From contig NZ_JARIXP010000002.1 of assembly GCF_029269265.1 (NCBI RefSeq), positions 421,469 through 485,468 of the forward strand: a stretch of DNA of 64,000 nt, read 5' to 3'. Source of the DNA: Rheinheimera sp. 1928-s. GTDB lineage: Bacteria; Pseudomonadota; Gammaproteobacteria; Enterobacterales; Alteromonadaceae. Under the pieces are notes generated by a model. That model was not told where the DNA came from. It saw only the letters and a program-made list of their open reading frames with translations, and did no database searches. Made by a program: the position numbers and the translations under genes. Of this stretch, positions 1 to 8,265 are shown piece by piece (the first letter of the stretch is position 1; each line of letters begins with the position of its first letter).

Positions 1-2058
1 CTGTACTGTGAAGCGATAAGGCTGGGCAATTTGCCACACCAGCTGTGATTCAAAACCATGCAAAATCACATCTTCTGCAACAAAAAGATAAACCGGCAAC
101 TCACCACTGTGATCATGACCCTCTTCGTCGCCATGATCATGGTTATGGCCGTCTTCAGCGAACAAACCTGTGTTTTGCTGGTAGTAGTAGTTATCTACTT
201 TGTTGTAGAAGGCATTAAATACCAAACCAATATCACCGTTGATTTTACGGAAGGTCAGGTCCAGATTATTCGCCACTTCCATTTCTATCGGTTGGCGATT
301 CAGCACTATGGCTTGTTCTGCGTGCAGGTCGTCATTGAGGCTGAATAAAGCACCTATTTCATAAGAACCAGTGCCAATATGAGGGCCGAATGACAATAAC
401 TCAGAAGCTGAAGGAGCACGCTCAGAGCGGGATAACGACAAACCTAAGTTGTAACCTTCAGTAAAATCCCAGACAGCACCAGCGGACAAGCTGTAGGGCT
501 TAAACTTATGCTCGACATCAAACACACGGATAAATTCTGCGCCGTGATCATGATCGTGATCATGCGCATCTTCGTCGTGCGAATGCGCCGCAAGTGGGGG
601 TAACAATACATCAGTTGCATTGATAGTCACCTGCTCAGTACGGGCACCCAGTTGCAATAACACTGGGCCAAAGTGCCGCTCTTCCATCAGAGCAATAGCC
701 AGCATCTCACTGGTTGACGGAGGAGTAAAAGCTTCAGCTCCTACAGCTTCAAAATCACTGTGCTTGTAGTGCAGGCTGACACCACCACGCCAATCGGCAA
801 TCACCGGATGCAGTAATTCAAAACGGGCTTCTTCACTTTGGTTTTTGAAGGTGGTACCTACGACACCCTCTTCAATTTCCATATGTTGATAGTCTGTGTA
901 AGCAATGCGGCTGTTCAGCTTTTGCAGCCATGGCAGGTCAAAATTCAGCTCACTTAAAAACTGCACTCTGTCTTGTTTCAGATCGGCATACACAGACTCT
1001 TCCGCATGTTCTTCATCTTCGTGTGCATGCCCACCATGGCTATGACCCGGAATACCGTACTCACGTTTTAACTGACCAAAAGACAAACCAACAAAACCGT
1101 TCTCCAGTAAGTAACTACTGCCTAAGCTAAAACCTTTGGCTGTTGCTGCTGTGTTGGCGACTTTGCCTGATGCGCCTTCTTCGTGATCATGCTCGTCTTC
1201 ATCGTGATGCACTTCTGCTTCACCCGGAATGCTGTAATCATCGTTATCACGCCAAAATACGTCAGCATACAAACCGGTTTGACCAACAAAGGTCTGAGCC
1301 GAACCTGAAGCCAGTTTTTCGTTATTCACCGACTCGCGCTGCAGCATCCACTCGCCTTTGGTGACTTGCTCAGTGGGAATTCTGTTATCCACCACGTTGA
1401 CCACACCACCAATAGCGCCACTGCCGTAAAACAAAGTGGCAGGTCCACGTAAGACTTCTATCTGACTGGCTGTGCTGGCTTCAGCCGACACGCTATGATC
1501 AGGACCAACCCGTGATGCATCACCAGCATCCAAACCATTTTGCGTGATCAGAACCCGTGGGCCATCTAAACCACGAATAATAGGGCTACTGGCCACAGAG
1601 CCATAAAAGTTACTGTGCACCCCTACTTCGTTTTTCAGCGTATCGCCCAAAGTAGACTGTTGATTCATTTTCAGCCGATCACCAGCCAGCACACTGACAG
1701 GCAAAGCAGATTCTGTGCTGGAAGCATGAAATGGACTGGCTTTCACATCAATGATTTCAAGTGCAGTAGGACTTAACGCAAATTGCATGCCCTGTGCTGG
1801 TAACTCCAGCTGAAAATTCCGGTGCGCAAAACTGTTTGCTTCAATATGTAATTCAGTGTGATGACCTTGCAACGCCTGAAATTCAAAACGACCAGCAGCG
1901 TCAGTTTTCACCTTTTTATTCTGCCCAACTACTGTGACCCAGGCTTCAGCTACAGGCTGTCCTTGCTCATCCACTACAGTACCCTGCACTGACTGAGCCC
2001 ATACCTGACCACTCAGACCAGCGGCGATCAGACTGGCCAATAAAGTTTTTCTACCCAT
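1..2058 (-). CDS. TonB-dependent outer-membrane receptor, ZnuD-like, zinc uptake (partial, C-terminus outside window)
   Basis: Outer-membrane gated channel, probably for zinc import driven by TonB. The reading frame starts at ATG 2058 and stays open to base 1 (686 codons), so the last barrel strands and the stop lie outside. It begins with a signal peptide (MGRKTLLASLIAAGLSGQVWAQ), then a carboxypeptidase-regulatory-like domain (about residues 23-100), a plug domain (about 120-230; GSGAIGGVVNVVDNR is typical) and barrel strands. Four His/Asp/Glu-rich segments lie in likely external loops at about 100-165, 545-590, 1005-1045 and 1160-1215, as in ZnuD-type receptors. The divergent Zur box at 2101-2123 and the zinc genes beyond it support zinc as substrate. 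A nickel or cobalt role cannot be excluded. Confidence 0.9.
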   Translation of the reverse strand, partial: MGRKTLLASLIAAGLSGQVWAQSVQGTVVDEQGQPVAEAWVTVVGQNKKVKTDAAGRFEFQALQGHHTELHIEANSFAHRNFQLELPAQGMQFALSPTALEIIDVKASPFHASSTESALPVSVLAGDRLKMNQQSTLGDTLKNEVGVHSNFYGSVASSPIIRGLDGPRVLITQNGLDAGDASRVGPDHSVSAEASTASQIEVLRGPATLFYGSGAIGGVVNVVDNRIPTEQVTKGEWMLQRESVNNEKLASGSAQTFVGQTGLYADVFWRDNDDYSIPGEAEVHHDEDEHDHEEGASGKVANTAATAKGFSLGSSYLLENGFVGLSFGQLKREYGIPGHSHGGHAHEDEEHAEESVYADLKQDRVQFLSELNFDLPWLQKLNSRIAYTDYQHMEIEEGVVGTTFKNQSEEARFELLHPVIADWRGGVSLHYKHSDFEAVGAEAFTPPSTSEMLAIALMEERHFGPVLLQLGARTEQVTINATDVLLPPLAAHSHDEDAHDHDHDHGAEFIRVFDVEHKFKPYSLSAGAVWDFTEGYNLGLSLSRSERAPSASELLSFGPHIGTGSYEIGALFSLNDDLHAEQAIVLNRQPIEMEVANNLDLTFRKINGDIGLVFNAFYNKVDNYYYQQNTGLFAEDGHNHDHGDEEGHDHSGELPVYLFVAEDVILHGFESQLVWQIAQPYRFTVQ

Positions 2059-2100
2059 GCACTTCCCCAAAAAAACAAAATCAGTTTCAGTTGCTTTCAC

Positions 2101-2123
2101 GAATTGTGATAATATAACATATC
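2101..2123. promoter_or_regulatory. Zur box between the receptor and the zinc operon
   Basis: The core TGATAATATAACATATC is almost the E. coli-type Zur operator. Against the 23-base gammaproteobacterial consensus as I remember it, I count 20 identical positions. The outer bases 2106-2111 and 2120-2125 also form GTGATA/TATCAC. It lies 42 bases from the receptor start and 53 bases from the MerC-like gene start, so one bound dimer pair could silence both directions when zinc is plentiful. Confidence 0.85.
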
Positions 2124-2176
2124 ACGAAATCATCGTAAGTTGGCAAGTCCCTGCACCATCAAATAAGGCAAAAATC

Positions 2177-2554
2177 ATGAAAGATCTGTTAGGAGTGTGT
2201 TTATCAGGGCTTTGTATCCTGCATTGCTTGTTTACGCCTGTGTTGTTGGCGCTGGGTGGTGTAGGTCTGATTGGCGCCTGGTTTGAATCCGAGTGGGTGC
2301 ATTATTTATTGCTGGCGCCCATCAGTCTGATATTGGCCTGGAGTCTGCCGCTGTCCTGGGTGAAACATCGCAATATGAAGCCGTTACTGATTGGCGGTCT
2401 GGGTTTTAGTTTATTGCTGCTCTCTCTTTTTGTGCCTGAATCCGCTGAGCCTGTGCTGGCGGTTTTAGGTGGATTTATTCTGATTGCAGCGCATCTTTTG
2501 AACAGACGCCTGCTGAATACCCATATTCCTGCTGCAGTGGCGAATTCACTATGA
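2177..2554 (+). CDS. MerC-like four-helix inner-membrane protein in zinc operon
   Basis: A 125-residue protein made almost wholly of four hydrophobic segments (about residues 5-32, 42-60, 66-82, 88-106). The N-terminal [15 protein letters not shown] carries paired cysteines and a His like those of MerC-domain proteins, which bind and move mercury in other systems. The reading frame is open from an ATG at 2057, but that would begin inside the receptor's start and cross the Zur box. ATG 2177, with AAGG upstream, is the better start. It is the first gene of the zinc run and overlaps the next by ATGA. A role in moving zinc across the inner membrane is inference from position; the family assignment is moderately sure. 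Confidence 0.75.
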   Translation: MKDLLGVCLSGLCILHCLFTPVLLALGGVGLIGAWFESEWVHYLLLAPISLILAWSLPLSWVKHRNMKPLLIGGLGFSLLLLSLFVPESAEPVLAVLGGFILIAAHLLNRRLLNTHIPAAVANSL

Positions 2555-3759
2555 ATAACTCCGTAGATAAAAGATTACCCGTCACTGTGCTCTCCGGCTT
2601 TTTAGGTGCAGGAAAAACAACTTTGCTAAATCAAATCCTTAACAACAGAGCAGGCCGCAGAGTGGCGGTGATTGTTAATGATATGAGCGAGCTGAATATT
2701 GACGCCGCCACAGTGAAAAACGAAGTCAGTTTGAATCGTGCTGAAGAAAAACTGGTGGAAATGTCCAATGGCTGTATTTGCTGCACCTTGCGCGAAGACT
2801 TATTGCTGGAAGTGGGCCGCTTAGCCCGCGAAGGCCGTTTTGATTATTTAGTCATTGAATCAACAGGTATTTCAGAGCCCCTGCCTATAGCTGAAACCTT
2901 TACTTTTGCTGATGAAGAAGGCCAGAGTTTATCCGATATAGCCCGGCTCGATACCATGGTGACACTGGTCGATGCAGTGAACTTTTTAAAAGACTATCGT
3001 GAAGCCAGTTCGTTGCAGGACAAAGGCGAAAGTTTGGGTGAAGAGGACGAGCGCAGTGTGGCGGATCTTCTGATCGAACAAGTGGAGTTTTGTGATCTGT
3101 TAGTGATCAGCAAAGCAGATTTGGTCAGTGAGCACGATTTGCAGGAACTCAAAGCCATACTGCGCAAACTTAATAGTACGGCTCAAATCCATCAGGCCAG
3201 TCAGGGAAAAATTGACATCGATAAAGTGCTGGGAACAGGCTTATTTGATTTTGAAAAAGCCCAGCAAGCCCCAGGCTGGTTAAAAGAGTTACGGGGCGAA
3301 CATCAGAGCGAATCAGAAGAATATGGCATCAGCAGCTTTGCCTTTCAGGCCCGTGTTCCTTTTCATCCAGAGCGGTTTTATGATTTCCTGCATCAGGACT
3401 GGCCGCAAGGCAAGTTACTGAGATCTAAAGGTTATTTCTGGCTGGCCAGTGAACCTGACTATGCATGGCAATGGCATCAGGCCGGTGGCATAGCCCGTTA
3501 TGGTATGGCAGGTTTGTTCTGGCATGCAGTACCACAAGAGGAATGGCCGGATGACGCTGAAGCAGTGCACAGTATTCAAAGCAGCTTTGTCGGGCCTTTT
3601 GGGGATTGCCGGCAAGAACTGGTGTTTATTGGTCAGCAGTTGGATCAGGCACAGATGCTGAAACAATTAGAGCAGTGCCTGCTGACTGAACAAGAACTGG
3701 CGCAGTCAATCAACGAATGGAAAACGTTCGCCAGCCCTTTTCAGGCGGAATTTGCCTGA
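2551..3759 (+). CDS. zigA: COG0523 G3E-family GTPase, ZigA-type zinc metallochaperone
   Basis: A P-loop GTPase of 402 residues thought to deliver scarce zinc to client enzymes under starvation. It shows the Walker A motif GFLGAGKTT (residues 16-24), the metal-binding CICC at 75-78 that defines COG0523, SKADL as guanine-specificity motif near 189, and a CobW C-terminal domain from about 275. The N-terminal stretch with [14 protein letters not shown] is closest in my memory to the ZigA/YeiR group. It overlaps the MerC-like gene by ATGA, so the two are translationally coupled. Family certain; the zinc role rests on the Zur box upstream and the neighbours. Confidence 0.88.
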   Translation: MNNSVDKRLPVTVLSGFLGAGKTTLLNQILNNRAGRRVAVIVNDMSELNIDAATVKNEVSLNRAEEKLVEMSNGCICCTLREDLLLEVGRLAREGRFDYLVIESTGISEPLPIAETFTFADEEGQSLSDIARLDTMVTLVDAVNFLKDYREASSLQDKGESLGEEDERSVADLLIEQVEFCDLLVISKADLVSEHDLQELKAILRKLNSTAQIHQASQGKIDIDKVLGTGLFDFEKAQQAPGWLKELRGEHQSESEEYGISSFAFQARVPFHPERFYDFLHQDWPQGKLLRSKGYFWLASEPDYAWQWHQAGGIARYGMAGLFWHAVPQEEWPDDAEAVHSIQSSFVGPFGDCRQELVFIGQQLDQAQMLKQLEQCLLTEQELAQSINEWKTFASPFQAEFA

Positions 3760-3842
3760 TGCAAACACTATTCAACTCCTGACACTACTGAACGACTCAG
3801 CTTTAAGTCGGCGGACCCACTTACAATATCCGGAGAATGTCT

Positions 3843-4406
3843 ATGCGCTTATCTTATATTTTTGTCAGCTGTTGTACCCTGCTTAGTATCTGCGCTCAGG
3901 CTGAACAACCTGACACCAGAGCCCATCAGCATGGGGTAGCCCGGCTTGAGCTATTTCAGCTGGCGACAGATTTACAGATCAGCTTTTATGCCACAGGTTC
4001 AGATATTCTGGGTTTTGAACATCAGCCAGAAACACAGGCTGAACTTGATACCGTCAAAAAAGCCAAAACGCTGCTGGCTCAGCCTGACAAGCTGTTTAGC
4101 ATTGCAGGGGCAGACTGTCACCTGAAGCACCATCAATCGAATTTGGCCGAACTGCAGCATGCAAAGACTGAACACAAACACTCACATGACCATGACCATG
4201 ACCATGACCACAAGCATACAGGTCATTCCGATATAGAAAGCAGTTATCAGTTCAGTTGTACATCGGTTACAGAGCCCGTGACGCTAAAGGTGAATTTATT
4301 TAGCCTGTTCCCAGACCTGCAGCAGATCCAGAGCAGTTGGATCACTGAAAAGGGTCAGTCCGCTACCACTCTGACACCGGCTGACCATCAGCTATCGCTG
4401 AACTAA
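3843..4406 (+). CDS. zrgA: ZrgA/DUF2796-type periplasmic zinc-binding protein
   Basis: A secreted 187-residue protein. It has a signal peptide ending AQA before EQPD, an HQHGVA motif just after cleavage typical of DUF2796, and a His-Asp run at about residues 112-128 (HSHDHDHDHDHKHTGH) suited to binding zinc. DUF2796 proteins such as Vibrio ZrgA belong to zinc-repressed import systems. Two ATGs are possible at 3837 and 3843; the GGAG at 3832-3835 sits correctly only for 3843. It lies 83 bases after the GTPase and 3 bases before the regulator. No ZrgB-E transporter partners are present here, which is unusual. Confidence 0.85.
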   Translation: MRLSYIFVSCCTLLSICAQAEQPDTRAHQHGVARLELFQLATDLQISFYATGSDILGFEHQPETQAELDTVKKAKTLLAQPDKLFSIAGADCHLKHHQSNLAELQHAKTEHKHSHDHDHDHDHKHTGHSDIESSYQFSCTSVTEPVTLKVNLFSLFPDLQQIQSSWITEKGQSATTLTPADHQLSLN

Positions 4407-4409
4407 CCT

Positions 4410-4838
4410 ATGCAGACAGCCACAACAGAGCAAACACAAAGGGAGCTGAAGCTCAGCGGCAACCGCAAAGCCGTGTATATGTTGATGCAACAGCAACAAC
4501 GTGCTTTGTCTGCTTATGAAATTATCGACCTGTTGCGCCCACAAATAGGCCGGATCATTCACCCTATGCTGGTGTACCGCTGTCTGGATTTTTTACTGGC
4601 GAAGCAGTTGATCGTGAAGCTGGTGTCGGTCAATAAATTTGTCGCTTTGCCCAGTGGCCTGACGGAACCTGGCCAGTGCCTGATCTGTGAAATTTGCCAG
4701 GCCGTGACGTTTTCGGCCAGCTCAAATCCACTGCAACAACAAAAACGCAAAATAGCAGCCACAGGTTTTAAGTTACATCAACAGCCTGTTGAATTTCATG
4801 GCATATGTGCATCTTGCCAAAAGGATCATACAAAATGA
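4410..4838 (+). CDS. Fur-family regulator, Zur-like, with altered sensing site
   Basis: A 142-residue winged-helix protein of the Fur superfamily. SAYEIIDLLR and VYRCLDFLL match the Zur DNA-binding domain, and CLIC/EIC near residues 92-97 plus CASC near 133-136 give the Cys4 structural zinc site. Aligned by eye with E. coli Zur, the regulatory-site ligands appear changed: the His of FVHK is Val, the Cys of VLCH is Leu, and the His-containing segment before the first CxxC is shortened. The recognition helix also differs (HPMLVYR in place of PPTVYR). It may be a divergent Zur or a paralogue with another signal. It overlaps the next gene by ATGA, inside the run it may control. Confidence 0.82.
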   Translation: MQTATTEQTQRELKLSGNRKAVYMLMQQQQRALSAYEIIDLLRPQIGRIIHPMLVYRCLDFLLAKQLIVKLVSVNKFVALPSGLTEPGQCLICEICQAVTFSASSNPLQQQKRKIAATGFKLHQQPVEFHGICASCQKDHTK

Positions 4839-5896
4839 CCATAAGCTCACAGCGTATTCCGCTTTATCTGTTGACCGGCTTTTTAGGCAGCGGCAAAACA
4901 ACCTTATTGAACCAGTGGATAAAAGATCCAGCCTTCAGTAAAGCCCTGGTGATTATCAATGAATTTGGCGAAACCAGCCTGGATCATTTGTTGGTCAGTC
5001 GCAGCACTGAAGAGCAAATTGTTGAACTGTCCAATGGCTGCATTTGCTGCACGACACGAGGCGATCTGGTGAAAACCCTGACTGACATCAGCTGGCGTTT
5101 CAGCCGCAACGGCATTAAAAGTTTTGACCGGGTTATTATCGAAACTACGGGGCTGGCAGACCCAAGCCCTATACTCAGTACGCTGATTTCCAATCAGAAA
5201 ATTTTTCAGCAATACAGATTGCAGGGCACTGTGACTACGGTAGATGCTGTGAATGCGCCGCATACCTTAAGTCAGTACCGGGAAGCTAAACGTCAGGTTG
5301 CGGTAGCCGATTTGATCCTGTTAACCAAACAGGATCTGGCTGATGAGGACACTCTAACCCAGGTGCAGCAGCACATTCGCCAGCTCAACCCAACTGCCCC
5401 TGTGCAGCACTCTGATCAGGGCGTCACTGCTCTCTCTGCTCTGCTGGAGTTGGATCATGTAGAGCCCGTCCAGTCGGTCACACCACTGACCCACTGGCTG
5501 AATTTTGGTTCTGCACAGTTTGAACCTTTGGACTCCAGCCAGGTGATATCATCTCCAGCTTCAACTGCCCCTGAAATAAGCGCACACCAGGATACGATCA
5601 ACACCTACTGCTATCAGATAACCCGCCCTGTAACTTTGTTGGCTATCCAACTCTGGCTGGACGCCTTATTGCCTGAGATGGGTCATCAGTTACTGCGTGT
5701 AAAAGCAATTTTAAACGTGGAAGGATTTCCCGGCCCTATAGTGATCCATGGGGTGCAGCAGTTATTGCACCCAACAGCTGTGCTGACACATTGGCCCAAT
5801 GACGACAGGCAAAGCAAACTGGTGTTTATTACCGACCAGTTATCCAGAGAACAACTGGAAAAAAGCCTGCGCCCCTTACTCGGCTTGCAGGTCTGA
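4835..5896 (+). CDS. Second COG0523 G3E-family GTPase (zinc chaperone-like)
   Basis: A second CobW-type GTPase of 353 residues, clearly not a recent copy of the one at 2551. It has GFLGSGKTT (15-23), CICC (69-72), a TKQDL guanine motif and a CobW C-terminal part from about 255. The reading frame opens at 4805, but ATG 4835 overlaps the regulator's stop as ATGA and has AAGG upstream, so it is preferred. Its last 21 bases overlap the convergent GGDEF gene. Two distinct COG0523 proteins in one Zur-linked run suggest different client enzymes, which is inference. Confidence 0.86.
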   Translation: MTISSQRIPLYLLTGFLGSGKTTLLNQWIKDPAFSKALVIINEFGETSLDHLLVSRSTEEQIVELSNGCICCTTRGDLVKTLTDISWRFSRNGIKSFDRVIIETTGLADPSPILSTLISNQKIFQQYRLQGTVTTVDAVNAPHTLSQYREAKRQVAVADLILLTKQDLADEDTLTQVQQHIRQLNPTAPVQHSDQGVTALSALLELDHVEPVQSVTPLTHWLNFGSAQFEPLDSSQVISSPASTAPEISAHQDTINTYCYQITRPVTLLAIQLWLDALLPEMGHQLLRVKAILNVEGFPGPIVIHGVQQLLHPTAVLTHWPNDDRQSKLVFITDQLSREQLEKSLRPLLGLQV

Positions 5897-7501
5897 AGGG
5901 TTCAGACGCGTCTGCTCCACAGCAGATTTTTGCTGATACATGCGCTGATCAGCCAGTTTGGTCAAAGCCAGATCAGTCTCTCCATCCTCTGGGTAACAGG
6001 CCAGGCCTATACTGCAGCTAATGTGGATCTCCAAACCATGAATATCAAAAGGTCTGGCGATAGCATGCTGAATTTTTTCGGCCACTATGGCCGCGTGATG
6101 TAATTCGTCAATTTGTGGCAACAGAATAATAAACTCATCCCCTCCGATACGAGCAACTGTATCGGACGATCGGATTACACACAGCAAACGCTCAGCCACC
6201 TGCTGTAATAACAAGTCGCCCACTGCATGGCCATGGGTATCGTTCACAGGTTTAAATTTGTTTAAGTCGAGCAACATCAGGGCCAAAGATTTTTGGTGCC
6301 TTATAGCGTATTGCAATGCCTTTTGTAATCGGTCGGCAAACAAAGTGCGGTTGGGCAGACCTGTTAAGGTATCGTGCTGCGCCATGTAACGCATCCGCTC
6401 TTCAATTTTGCGTCGCTCGGTTAAATCGCGGCTGACCCCCAAAATACCTACAAACTGACCTTCAGCATCATACATACCGGAGATTTTAACTTCGCTCCAG
6501 ACCCGGCGGCCGTCTTTGCATACTTGTTCTACTTCTCCGACATAATCCGGATAGGTTTCTCCGTCTTGCAAAGCTTTGGCGGCTTTTTTCATTTGTAATT
6601 TCACCTGAGCATAAGACTCAGGTGTCACCAGTTGTAGCATTTGTTGTTGCATCAGCTCAGCGACAGTAAAACCTGTCAGCTTCTGCGCTGAAGGACTGAT
6701 ATAAGTGAAATAACCATTGAGGTCCATAGTCCAGATCACATCAGTGGCATGATCGGCCAATAAACGGTGCCGCTCTTCGCTGCGTTTTAACGCTTCGATC
6801 GCATTAATGCGCTCTATCACAATTTCTGCCAAAGCTGCACTTTCGCTAATCAACTGGATATCCTGCTCCGACGGTACTGTCACCTCTTTATGATAAATAG
6901 CAAAAGTACCCAGTACTTTGCCCTGACGGTTTTTAATAGGTTCAGACCAACAGGAACAAATACCGGCTAAATCAACCAGAGCCTGATAAGGCTGCCAGTA
7001 AGGATGAACACGCACATCTTCAACTATCACCCGCTCACCTGAATAGGCTGCAGTACCGCAGGAGCCCACACCATAACCCGCCGCAATACCGTCGATAGCT
7101 GCATTGTATTCAGCAGGTAAATGTGGCGCTGAAGCCACATGTAACAGCCCTTGTTCATCAAGTAACAAGACTGTGCAGTAGGCTGACGGATCCATTTGCT
7201 CTGCTCCTTCAACCAAGGCATCCAACACTTGTTTAAGGGGAGCCTGCTCAACAATCATCGCTAATACTCTGCTGCGATTTTGCTGCATCAAGGTAGAGTG
7301 CTGACCAGCAGCCACAATTGCTTTGAGTTTACGATTAACCCGAAACACAAAGATCAGAAAAGCCAATACTGCAGGAATAATGCAAAGTGCAGCGGCGGCT
7401 AAAAACAGCCAGCCCGAGTTGTGGTTTTCAACCGCTGGTATCTGGGCTGAAGCCTGAGCAGCAGCCATAAGCACACTGAGCATAACGCACCATGGCTTCA
7501 C
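5876..7501 (-). CDS. Membrane-anchored GAF-PAS-GGDEF diguanylate cyclase
   Basis: Makes the second messenger cyclic-di-GMP. The 541 residues hold an N-terminal hydrophobic leader, a membrane segment at about 30-54, a GAF domain (about 75-215), a PAS domain with PAC tail (about 240-365) and a GGDEF domain (about 370-530). The active site GGDEF is intact, and RSSD five residues before it is a product-inhibition I-site. The start is GTG 7501, with GGGGAA at good spacing overlapping the end of the deaminase gene; ATG 7483 is the alternative. It follows the deaminase with a single base between them, so the two are one transcript. The GAF ligand is unknown. Confidence 0.92.
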   Translation of the reverse strand: MKPWCVMLSVLMAAAQASAQIPAVENHNSGWLFLAAAALCIIPAVLAFLIFVFRVNRKLKAIVAAGQHSTLMQQNRSRVLAMIVEQAPLKQVLDALVEGAEQMDPSAYCTVLLLDEQGLLHVASAPHLPAEYNAAIDGIAAGYGVGSCGTAAYSGERVIVEDVRVHPYWQPYQALVDLAGICSCWSEPIKNRQGKVLGTFAIYHKEVTVPSEQDIQLISESAALAEIVIERINAIEALKRSEERHRLLADHATDVIWTMDLNGYFTYISPSAQKLTGFTVAELMQQQMLQLVTPESYAQVKLQMKKAAKALQDGETYPDYVGEVEQVCKDGRRVWSEVKISGMYDAEGQFVGILGVSRDLTERRKIEERMRYMAQHDTLTGLPNRTLFADRLQKALQYAIRHQKSLALMLLDLNKFKPVNDTHGHAVGDLLLQQVAERLLCVIRSSDTVARIGGDEFIILLPQIDELHHAAIVAEKIQHAIARPFDIHGLEIHISCSIGLACYPEDGETDLALTKLADQRMYQQKSAVEQTRLNPSDLQAE

Positions 7502-7502
7502 G

Positions 7503-7943
7503 TTATTCCCCTATATCTTCATTCCATAATTCTGGTTTAGTCGCGATAAAGTCCTGCATCAGCTGCACACATTCGGCATTGTCCTGGATCACCAGCTCCA
7601 CTCCGCGACTTTGAACATAAGCTTCAGGTCCCTGAAAAGTTCGGTTTTCGCCTACCACTACTTTAGGAATACCATACAACAACACAGTGCCACTGCACAT
7701 ATCACAAGGGGATAAAGTGGAATACAAGACTGCGCTTTGGTAGTCCTTGGCTGTTAAACGACCGGCATTTTCCAGACAATCCATTTCAGCATGCAAGACA
7801 CAACTGCCTTTTTGCACCCGCTGATTATGACCTCTCCCGACAATTTTCCCATTGATCACCAGCACAGAACCTATAGGGATCCCTCCTTCAGCTAAACTTT
7901 TTTTGGCCTGCTCTATAGCCGCTAACATAAAAGGGTCAGTCAT
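7503..7943 (-). CDS. Zinc-dependent cytosine deaminase-like enzyme (Fcy1 type)
   Basis: A 146-residue member of the cytidine/deoxycytidylate deaminase fold. The zinc site is H51-A-E53 and P79-C80-x-x-C83. Beyond the fold, GIPIG, GRGHN near 37-40, TLSPCDMC, YGIPKVVVGEN near 90-100 and the ending NEDIGE closely resemble yeast cytosine deaminase Fcy1, which converts cytosine to uracil. TadA or guanine deaminase would not share that ending. Substrate is therefore likely cytosine or a related base, but not proven by sequence alone. It is the first gene of a two-gene run with the diguanylate cyclase. Confidence 0.8.
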   Translation of the reverse strand: MTDPFMLAAIEQAKKSLAEGGIPIGSVLVINGKIVGRGHNQRVQKGSCVLHAEMDCLENAGRLTAKDYQSAVLYSTLSPCDMCSGTVLLYGIPKVVVGENRTFQGPEAYVQSRGVELVIQDNAECVQLMQDFIATKPELWNEDIGE

Positions 7944-8070
7944 TCACACCATCCTGCATCTCATCTGAAATCAGCCAGATCCTGTTAAGGTTGTGGCTCT
8001 GTTTCAATAGTTTAGTGATAAAACCTGCAAAAGAGTGAAGATGGTTTAAAAAAATCTCTTTCCTGCGGCT

Positions 8071-8265
8071 TTACACAGAAACAAACTCGATGCAATCCAG
8101 CGGACAAACCTCAATACAAGCAGGTTTGTGATAAAAACCCACACATTCAGTACAAAGTTCGGCGTCCACCTGATACTGCTGCTCTCCTCTGTAAATAGCC
8201 ATATTCGGGCATTCCGGGGCACAGAGATCACAGTTAATACAGTCTGCTTCTATCCACACTGACAT
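8071..8265 (-). CDS. yfhL: YfhL-type 2[4Fe-4S] ferredoxin
   Basis: A small electron carrier of 64 residues with two cluster motifs, CINCDLCAPECPN and CTEC...CIEVCP. The eight-residue insertion GFYHKPAC between the second CxxC and the next Cys is the mark of the YfhL group. The frame opens at 8280, but GGGGAAAG precedes ATG 8265 at good spacing, giving MSVWIEADC. Its first 16 bases overlap the end of trhP, so the pair is probably translated together. It may supply electrons for the TrhP reaction, which is inference from position. Confidence 0.9.
   Translation of the reverse strand: MSVWIEADCINCDLCAPECPNMAIYRGEQQYQVDAELCTECVGFYHKPACIEVCPLDCIEFVSV

Noticed and set aside
2057-2176. N-terminal extension of the MerC-like frame
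   Set aside because: It would start inside the receptor's start codon region and read through the Zur box; the extension lacks protein-like character and ATG 2177 has a ribosome site.
4186-4215. Short tandem repeat of CATGAC units
   Set aside because: It encodes the His-Asp run of the ZrgA protein; the same explains similar repeats at about 545-570 and 1160-1205 in the receptor gene.
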